Under the pieces are notes generated by a model. The model had not been told where the DNA came from. It saw only the letters and a program-made list of their open reading frames with translations, and did not search any database. The position numbers and the translations under genes were made by a program. Shown piece by piece: positions 59,101 through 64,000 of a stretch of 64,000 bases of DNA (position 1 is the first letter of the stretch; every line of letters starts with the position of its first letter). The stretch is from an uncultured Methanobrevibacter sp. (lineage in GTDB: Archaea; Methanobacteriota; Methanobacteria; Methanobacteriales; Methanobacteriaceae): NCBI GenBank assembly GCA_900317865.1, contig ONIK01000012.1:1-64000 (forward strand), in the 5' to 3' direction.

Positions 59101-60026
59101 ATGCTAATGTGATCATTTATATTAATGATCAAAACTATACTAGGGTAACTGATGATAAAGGTCAGGCATCTATGGCTATTAACTTGAATGCTGGTGAGTA
59201 TCCTACTGTTGTCACTTACAACGGCACTTCTGTTGATGCAACTGTTACTGTTTTATCTACTGTTAATGGTACTGATATTGTGAAAATGCATAGAAACGAA
59301 ACTCAGTACTTTGCTACATTCCGTGACTGTGAAGGTAATTACCTTAAAGATGGTGAAGCTGTTTGGTTTAACATTAATGGTGTAATTTATGAACGTAAGG
59401 TTTCCGGTGATAAAGGTTTAGCAAGATTAAATATTAACTTGAACCCAGGTCAATATGTGATTACCGCAATGAATTTAGTTACTAAGGATATGTCTTCTAA
59501 TAAAGTCATTGTATTATCCAGAATTGTTGAAAATACAGATCTTACTAAATACTATAGAAATGCATCCCAATACACTGTTAAAATTTTGGGTTATGATGGT
59601 AAACCTGTCGGTGCTGGCGAAACTGTCAGGTTCAACATCAATGGTGTCTTCTACGAAAGACAAACCAATGGGTCAGGTATTGCTAAGTTAAACATTAACT
59701 TGCAGCCTCGTAATTACATAATAACTGCTGAATACCAAGGAGCCATGGAGTCCAATAATATCATAGTATTGCCTATATTAAATGCTACTGATATTACAAT
59801 GAAATATCGTGACGGAACTCAATTTAAGGTAACTTTGGTTGACGGTCATGGTAAACCTTATGCCGGTGAAACTGTATCATTTAATGTCAATGGTATATTC
59901 TACAACAAGGTAACCGACAGTTCAGGTATTGCAAAACTAAACATTAATTTGATGCCTGGTGAATACATTATAACATCAAGTTATGGCGGAACAAGCATTG
60001 CAAACAAAATTACAATAAAAAGTTGA
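56196..60026 (+). CDS. Adhesin-like surface protein (1276 aa)
   Basis: A secreted protein with a signal peptide (MKYKKSLIIFALIIFIFGIA, cleavage after CAS). Residues about 75-300 form a short beta-helix (GGAILASYCANVQIIDCTFINN type repeats). Then Ig-like domains follow, including three bacterial Ig-2-like units of the type GIIKAVGAGKAQI, GIVTAVGEGSSFI. The last 330 residues are four repeats of about 80 residues with FNINGVxYERxT and LNINLxPGxYIIT, nearly the same as in 10460-14674 and 60236-61423. No membrane anchor is seen. It lies behind the regulator cluster and palindromes. A stable hairpin overlaps the stop codon. Confidence 0.85.
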   Translation: MKYKKSLIIFALIIFIFGIASVCASDANTVVASVDGQASGFMIINEIGSNNVASDDSQILGLSNSNEILKEPTTVTNHTFDAIESAINEGYDTIYLEPGIYTGNDLVGIIEKENINIIGNSTILDAQGQTGILLISDSRDVIIRDITFVNGNYESGGAILASYCANVQIIDCTFINNTASRAGGAISSAFANVQVINSSFTNNNADSYGGAIYWASWDMKIEGSIFTNNTAEGNSIICGQLGSGQITTSIFTNNHADVVIDTDNHLKVNNNIFLNNNGTSINFDMDDCNGDYNWFGHNQSNYKDNPGIKFCSKWLFLNGTANPDIMSVADTSNITFTIWSYDPDNNNSGEYDKNLLKPVDLTITATNGDVSSNTAKFGDTITYTATKGGTAGVTASIEENVVDTIPLNINKENPNLSVVDEEVPYAENTALTLNYSSAATGKVNITLNGKKHNEIFTDLDLNSTINLEGILPDEYDVMVIYSGDDSFLNATASGRLTVAKLDSNITVQSYDINVTDGDGLMFKVTLPKNATGNMTLSNGKIIDVSKEGKKGKKVLTVEIRNDEYSVGEYEWTFNYLGDDIYKNSTDQATSNILIIQTKIIPENKTIEMIFDDKSKINYTTEPDDLKEITFESTNTSVVTVNSKGIIKAVGAGKAQIIILFKGDENYTACDATVAVTVKKIPAVIKPGAVSYVVYIDDTRDNLAVLQDEDGNNVTDEYTLTYTSGNESVVKIVDDSFVAVGAGTTTITVSFNGNDKYEAADIVIFNVGVFKIPTEILIQNNTLDMEVGDVADPVVSLMPSDAGNLTFISHFSGIVSVDNKGIVTAVGEGSSFITVRFDGNDKYVSSSATISVTVSKVAFDPEITVNDTNVAVSVPENATGGMTLAIGNETFVAYIKDSIASFDLSDVPPGDYNTTITYYGDEKYARFEVVYPISIENKSILSVDDLIKYYGGPERFVVNITDRKFNPIANANVIIYINDQNYTRVTDDKGQASMAINLNAGEYPTVVTYNGTSVDATVTVLSTVNGTDIVKMHRNETQYFATFRDCEGNYLKDGEAVWFNINGVIYERKVSGDKGLARLNINLNPGQYVITAMNLVTKDMSSNKVIVLSRIVENTDLTKYYRNASQYTVKILGYDGKPVGAGETVRFNINGVFYERQTNGSGIAKLNINLQPRNYIITAEYQGAMESNNIIVLPILNATDITMKYRDGTQFKVTLVDGHGKPYAGETVSFNVNGIFYNKVTDSSGIAKLNINLMPGEYIITSSYGGTSIANKITIKS

Positions 60027-60048
60027 GATTAACTTCTCAACACTTTTT
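60022..60048 (+). terminator. Hairpin plus T-run after the 1276-residue adhesin
   Basis: GTTGAGA (60022-60028) pairs with TCTCAAC (60035-60041), followed by CACTTTTTTT. The stop codon TGA is part of the stem. The same hairpin reappears at 61482-61501. Confidence 0.6.
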
Positions 60049-60235
60049 TTCTTTAAATTCTCTATTATTTTGATAGTTGCATTATCAAACATGTTTATTT
60101 TGAATTTTTCTATGAAATGATTATTCAGTTTAGGAATTTATAAATATCTTTGTCGTCGAATAAAATCACATATTTTATTAATATCTTTTACACAAAATAT
60201 TAATTATATAACTAATTTATATGGGGGAAATTATT

Positions 60236-61423
60236 TTGTTAAAAAAACGATATTTATTTATTATGTCTTTGGCAATATTTTTGTTTTCTCTAAATTGTAT
60301 ATATGCAAATGATAATGCCACAGATATTTTAACTGCTGAGGATAATGGTGAAAATACATTGTCTATGGATTGTAATGTAGACAATGAGCTTTTAAATTAT
60401 GAATATAGTATTCGGACTCATGATGTAAGAAAAATTGTAGGAAATGGTACTCAGTATGAGGCAATATTATATGATAATGACAATATGCCATTAAAGAATA
60501 CTAAAATTCCTTTAGAAATCAATGGTGTTGAATATCATCGCTATACTGATAATAAAGGTTTAGTTAAAATGAATATTAATTTAATGCCTGGTGAATACTC
60601 ATTAAAAATAACTAATCCTGTAACGTCCGAATGGGAAATCTCGGATATTACGGTTCTTCCTAATCTTATCAATAATCATGACTTGACGAAATATTGTCGC
60701 GGAGCTAATCAATATTATATAACTGCTTTAAACGACCAAGGTAATGTAGTGTCTGGTCAGGAAGTTATATTTAACATACATGGGGTATTTTATACTCGTA
60801 TAAGTGATGAAAACGGTAGGGTTAAGCTAAATATTAATTTGGGTCCTGGTGAATATATCATAACTGCGATATATGGAATCTACAAAGTATCAAATAAGAT
60901 AACTGTATTTGAAAGGATTGGGTCTACATCTTCAAATTATTTCAAATACTATGAAACGGGAAGAGTTTTTATAGTTAATGTGTTGGATGATAATGGTTAT
61001 TTATCCAGTCAAAATGAGAATGTTTATATTAATATTAATGGAGTAATCTATACTCGAAGCTTGACTAATAATGGTGTAGCAAAATTAAATATTAATTTAA
61101 ATCCTGGATCTTACATTGCAACGGTTGATTATAAAGGACATATGAAATCATTTAATGTTGTTGTTGAAGAAAATCCGTATGATGCCAATAGGCCATCTTA
61201 TGATGATATGAGGTATAAAAAATCCACTTTTGATCCTACAAATCCTGCATATTATAGGGGACCATATCATATTGATGAAGTCATAAATGGATGGAATCCA
61301 AGTGAACATGAAGTATCACGTAATTATCTTCCTAATGGTGATATTGAAGTATTTTATGATGATGACTATTTCAGAATCGCCGATTCAATGGGTTATGTAA
61401 TAACATATGGGTTTGGAAGATAA
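60236..61423 (+). CDS. Adhesin-like repeat protein with a novel C-terminal region
   Basis: About 395 residues: a signal peptide (RYLFIMSLAIFLFSLNCIYA), then three to four repeats of about 80 residues (KMNINLMPGEYSLKI, LNINLGPGEYIITA, LNINLNPGSYIA), the same module as the C-terminus of the other adhesins, but no beta-helix. The last 90 residues (from NPYDANRPSYDD) are rich in Tyr and Asp and match nothing I know: DPTNPAYYRGPYHIDEVINGWNP, FYDDDYFRIADSMGYVITYG. I chose TTG 60236 because GGGGGAA lies just before it; ATG 60221 is the alternative. It may be a secreted partner of, or a decoy for, the large adhesin. Confidence 0.72.
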   Translation: MLKKRYLFIMSLAIFLFSLNCIYANDNATDILTAEDNGENTLSMDCNVDNELLNYEYSIRTHDVRKIVGNGTQYEAILYDNDNMPLKNTKIPLEINGVEYHRYTDNKGLVKMNINLMPGEYSLKITNPVTSEWEISDITVLPNLINNHDLTKYCRGANQYYITALNDQGNVVSGQEVIFNIHGVFYTRISDENGRVKLNINLGPGEYIITAIYGIYKVSNKITVFERIGSTSSNYFKYYETGRVFIVNVLDDNGYLSSQNENVYININGVIYTRSLTNNGVAKLNINLNPGSYIATVDYKGHMKSFNVVVEENPYDANRPSYDDMRYKKSTFDPTNPAYYRGPYHIDEVINGWNPSEHEVSRNYLPNGDIEVFYDDDYFRIADSMGYVITYGFGR

Positions 61424-61465
61424 TTTTTCTTGATAATGTAAATTAAGTTTTTTTTGCTTAAATCA

Positions 61466-61512
61466 GAAGTTACTATAAAAAGTTGAGATTATCTTCTCAA
61501 CATTTCTTTCTT
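61466..61512 (+). terminator. Copy of the adhesin 3' end with hairpin terminator
   Basis: The sequence reads GAAGTTACTATAAAAAGTTGA (EVTIKS and stop), followed by a GTTGAGATTATCTTCTCAAC hairpin and a T-rich run. It repeats the end of the gene at 56196 (KITIKS and stop, hairpin, T-run) although no adhesin frame leads into it. It ends the transcript of 60236-61423 and looks like the left-over end of another adhesin copy. Confidence 0.5.
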
Positions 61513-61730
61513 TTAAATTGAAATAACCTTTCATTAAATTACTAGTTTTCTTAAAACGTTATCTTTTCTTTACTAATTTCTTTTCTTATTTTATATGTTG
61601 GTTATAAATAAAGTAACTTTTGGAAGAATATGTACATCTACATAAAAAAATTATGTGGATGGTTCTGATTATAATATGGTTTAACCAATTTTCAAAAAAT
61701 ATTATAAACTGTTAAGTTAAAGGTATATTC
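61513..61730. other. Intergenic region between adhesin relic and nob1
   Basis: AT-rich, with a small inverted repeat around ACATCTACATAAAAAAATTATGTGG (61631-61654, stem partly complementary) and no coding frame. I see no further feature. Confidence 0.35.
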
Positions 61731-62237
61731 ATGGAAATTTATTATGTTTTAGATGCTTCAGCATTCATTAATGGTTTTAAACCAGTATCAAAAAATAATT
61801 TCACTGTTCCCGAAATCACTGCTGAAATTAAGGACTTTGAATCAAGATTGCTTTATGATAGTGCAGTTGATGATGGCATATTGATAGTGCAGGATGTTAC
61901 AAAGGATTATATTGATAAAACGGATGAAATCATTTCCGAGTCCGGAGACATTTTAAGGCTTTCAGTTCCGGATAAAAAGATAATAGCTTTGGCATTGATG
62001 CTGATGGATGAGGGTAAATCTGTAAAAGTTATCAGTGATGATTATACGATTCAAAATACTTTAAAAATAATGAATATTCCTTATTCAGGAATTATAACTG
62101 AAGGAATTAAAGAAATATATAATTGGAAAAAGGTCTGTCAGGGATGTAAAAAAGAATTTGATGAGGATTATCCTTTTGACGATTGTGATGTTTGTGGATC
62201 TAAAATATTTAAAAAGAGAATTAAGGTGACTAAATGA
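61731..62237 (+). CDS. nob1: Nob1-type endoribonuclease
   Basis: A 168-residue PIN domain plus zinc ribbon protein that cuts the 3' end of 16S rRNA precursor in archaea. The PIN acids are D in YVLDASAFINGF, E in TVPEITAEI, and D in ISDDYTIQN; the zinc ribbon is CQGCKKEF ... CDVCGSKIF. AGGTA lies before the ATG. It overlaps the DUF2117 gene by 4 bases. Confidence 0.9.
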   Translation: MEIYYVLDASAFINGFKPVSKNNFTVPEITAEIKDFESRLLYDSAVDDGILIVQDVTKDYIDKTDEIISESGDILRLSVPDKKIIALALMLMDEGKSVKVISDDYTIQNTLKIMNIPYSGIITEGIKEIYNWKKVCQGCKKEFDEDYPFDDCDVCGSKIFKKRIKVTK

Positions 62238-63355
62238 AAATTGGTGTAGTTGTCCACGGTCCCAATATTATTGATTCGGGTTATGCATTAAAATTAATTG
62301 ACTTGATAAGTGAATATGGGGACGTTTCTGCAAGGCTTGGCGGGACAATGGGTCGTACTGCAGTTATTGATTCATCTCTGGAGGATGTTATTGACATTTC
62401 AAAAAAGCTTGTTCCAAGTGATTCCTTAAAAATTTTCCATGATGATGGCGCAGATATCATATTCCTTTTAAATTATGGTAAATCTTTCACTACTGGTCAG
62501 GTTTTTGGCTATAAGGTATATAATCACTATAAAAATAAGATTAATGAAAACAATATTCCGATTATTCAGATTGAAAGGCCTGGTGAAGAGGATGGCAGCA
62601 TCATTAACTGGGCAGTTAAAAGCGATTTGGCTGAGGAATTTGCTAATAAACTAAATTTAAACATCGTAATGCCTGAAGAAATCTATGAAACCCACATTAA
62701 AGATGATGAAAAAAGCAGGCAAAGGCGTACTATTCATGGAGTCAGTCCTGGTGAAAACATTATGGTCAATGGTGTTGTAATTGGAAAATCAACATCAGAT
62801 AAACTTGTACTGGTTTCAAAGGACAATCGGATAGTAGATATTGTTGGCGGCAGGATAAAGGAACATGGTGTTGAAAAACTTGGCAGTATTGATTTAAAAA
62901 CTGCTATAGTAAAAACAGGACTTTTAAGAAAAGCAAAAGTGACTCCAAGGGTTTTGGACAGTGATGTTTCAAAGGATTTTAAAATAGCATTTCTTGATCA
63001 TGCTGGTGAGGATGTTTATCAGTTCAGAGATTCTTCCGTGGTAATTACAATTGGTGATGATACTACATTAATCGCTTCAGATATTTTATACCGTTTTAAC
63101 ATTCCAATTATTGGTATTACGGATGGGGATTTGGATAAAGTCGTTGAAGACGGATTCAAATCTAAAAATTCCATAATTTTTGAAGTTGAAAGTGGAAACG
63201 ATGATATTATTGGGGGAGAAATTCATAAAGTAATTTTCAACAATAAAAAGGAATTAATTAACCCAAATGAATTTAAATCTATCAGTGATTTGGAAAATCA
63301 AATTATTGAAATAATAAATAATAGAAATATCAAATATAAAATTAATAAAATTTAA
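62234..63355 (+). CDS. DUF2117 family methanogen protein
   Basis: A 373-residue protein with MKIGVVVHGPNIIDSGYALKLIDLI at the start, SARLGGTMGRTAVIDSSLEDVIDI, then FHDDGADIIFLLNYGKS, HGVSPGENIMVNGVVIGKS and ITIGDDTTLIASDILYRFNIPIIGITDGDLDK. I recognise the DUF2117 family, found in methanogens, of unknown function. It overlaps nob1 by ATGA and runs directly into the marker protein 2 gene, so the three genes form an operon. A role in methanogenesis enzyme maturation or in rRNA processing is possible but inferred only from the neighbours. Confidence 0.75.
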   Translation: MKIGVVVHGPNIIDSGYALKLIDLISEYGDVSARLGGTMGRTAVIDSSLEDVIDISKKLVPSDSLKIFHDDGADIIFLLNYGKSFTTGQVFGYKVYNHYKNKINENNIPIIQIERPGEEDGSIINWAVKSDLAEEFANKLNLNIVMPEEIYETHIKDDEKSRQRRTIHGVSPGENIMVNGVVIGKSTSDKLVLVSKDNRIVDIVGGRIKEHGVEKLGSIDLKTAIVKTGLLRKAKVTPRVLDSDVSKDFKIAFLDHAGEDVYQFRDSSVVITIGDDTTLIASDILYRFNIPIIGITDGDLDKVVEDGFKSKNSIIFEVESGNDDIIGGEIHKVIFNNKKELINPNEFKSISDLENQIIEIINNRNIKYKINKI

Positions 63356-63359
63356 GGAA

Positions 63360-64000
63360 GTGGGGCTTATTTTAGACTTTAAAAAACTCATGAAAGAAGT
63401 ACAGGAATTTGAAGGGGTTTCACGTAAAAGTTCAATAGACAATGTAATTAACCTTTTAAGTGAAGCGTATAATGTTTCTGGTGATGTCATCATTGATATT
63501 GGAGATGATGCATCTGCTGTTGATATTGGAAACAATCAGGTTGTTTTAATTGCTGCTGATGGAATATGGGGACAAATAATGAATGTCAATCCATATTGGG
63601 CAGGTTATTGTTCAGTTCTTGTCAATGTCAATGATATTGCTGCAATGGGAGGAAAACCTTTGGCTATGGTTAATATAATGTCCATTAATCATGATGAGAT
63701 TTATGAAGAATTGTTGACTGGAATTAAAGATGGATGTTTAAAGTTCGGTGTACCTATGGTTGGAGGACACCTGCACCCTGATGGGGATTGTGATTCAGTT
63801 GGCGTAGCTATTGTTGGAATTGCACAAAAAGATAAGTTAATTACCAGTTTTGATGCAAAAACTGGAGATAAAGTTATTGTAGCTATTGATCTGGACGGTA
63901 AACCTCATGAAATGTTTAGCCTAAACTGGGATACCACTTATGATAAGGATTCTAAACTGGTTCGGGACCAGATTACTGCAGTCCAGTATTTGGCAGAACA
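63360..64000 (+). CDS. Methanogenesis marker protein 2, 3' end outside window
   Basis: The frame is open to the window end and reads an AIR-synthase-like (PurM/SelD fold) protein: FKKLMKEVQEFEGVSRKSSID, DIGDDASAVDIG, VLIAADGIWGQI, NVNDIAAMGGKPLAMVNIM, KFGVPMVGGHLHPDGD. This matches the methanogenesis marker 2 family, restricted to methanogens, thought to act in cofactor or enzyme maturation. The start is uncertain: GTG at 63360 or ATG at 63390. It follows DUF2117 by 4 bases. Confidence 0.85.
   Translation, partial: MGLILDFKKLMKEVQEFEGVSRKSSIDNVINLLSEAYNVSGDVIIDIGDDASAVDIGNNQVVLIAADGIWGQIMNVNPYWAGYCSVLVNVNDIAAMGGKPLAMVNIMSINHDEIYEELLTGIKDGCLKFGVPMVGGHLHPDGDCDSVGVAIVGIAQKDKLITSFDAKTGDKVIVAIDLDGKPHEMFSLNWDTTYDKDSKLVRDQITAVQYLAE

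Overview
The window is AT-rich chromosomal DNA from a methanogenic archaeon, almost certainly a Methanobacteriales gut species of the Methanobrevibacter type. The evidence is genes for methanofuran (mfnD, mfnF), methanopterin (beta-RFAP synthase) and coenzyme B (homoaconitase small subunit with the YLRT loop), a methanogenesis marker protein, an HMf-type histone, a thermosome, archaeal lipid genes (carS, tetraether synthase), archaeal TATA boxes, GGTGA ribosome sites, and giant adhesin-like proteins with beta-helix and Ig-like repeats.

Layout. 1-9550: a MATE exporter cut by the window edge, then a dispersed peptide/nickel-type ABC transporter (two ATPases on minus; binding protein and two permeases on plus) mixed with two paralogous GNAT acetyltransferases and a QueG-like iron-sulfur protein. 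Two of its promoters carry the same 32-bp-spaced GTATTAC pair around the TATA box. 9580-18424: an accessory, decaying zone. A 1404-residue adhesin is bracketed by two rotted copies of one transposase type. They are followed by a broken MATE gene, a REC-GGDEF-like gene and its frameshifted paralogue. 18425-30446: core metabolism: purine permease, wecB-mfnD-mfnF-rnhA, carS facing the tetraether synthase, then beta-RFAP synthase, hacB, a zinc-ribbon protein and a tRNA methylthiotransferase. 30600-36700: histone, tRNA-Val with a truncated tRNA-like 5' half behind it, a divergent deoC, an elp3 with an internal deletion, PRC-barrel/DUF2098 genes and Hel308.

36400-44540: thioredoxin-like protein, cbiD, a glycosyltransferase, shikimate kinase, chorismate mutase, S17e, and a clean ask-dapA-dapB-asd cluster for lysine and threonine. 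44770-48831: a coiled-coil protein with five 31-residue repeats, a full MATE gene, and a ProRS gene broken by a frameshift and a stop. 49060-53670: thermosome, cbiZ, PRC-barrel, pyrE, SpoIIM-like and moaB. 53717-61520: a second surface-protein island, with three HTH/FilR1-type regulators (one frameshifted), tandem palindromic repeats, and two adhesin-like genes followed by copies of one terminator. 61731-64000: nob1, DUF2117 and methanogenesis marker 2 (cut by the window end).

The most unusual signals are the shared operators of the transporter/GNAT locus, the IS relics around the adhesin, the archaeal GGDEF-like pair, broken copies of normally conserved genes (elp3, proS), and the regulator/palindrome/adhesin island. 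No CRISPR array, rRNA, integrase or replication origin was recognised. All assignments come from reading the sequence; no database search was run.
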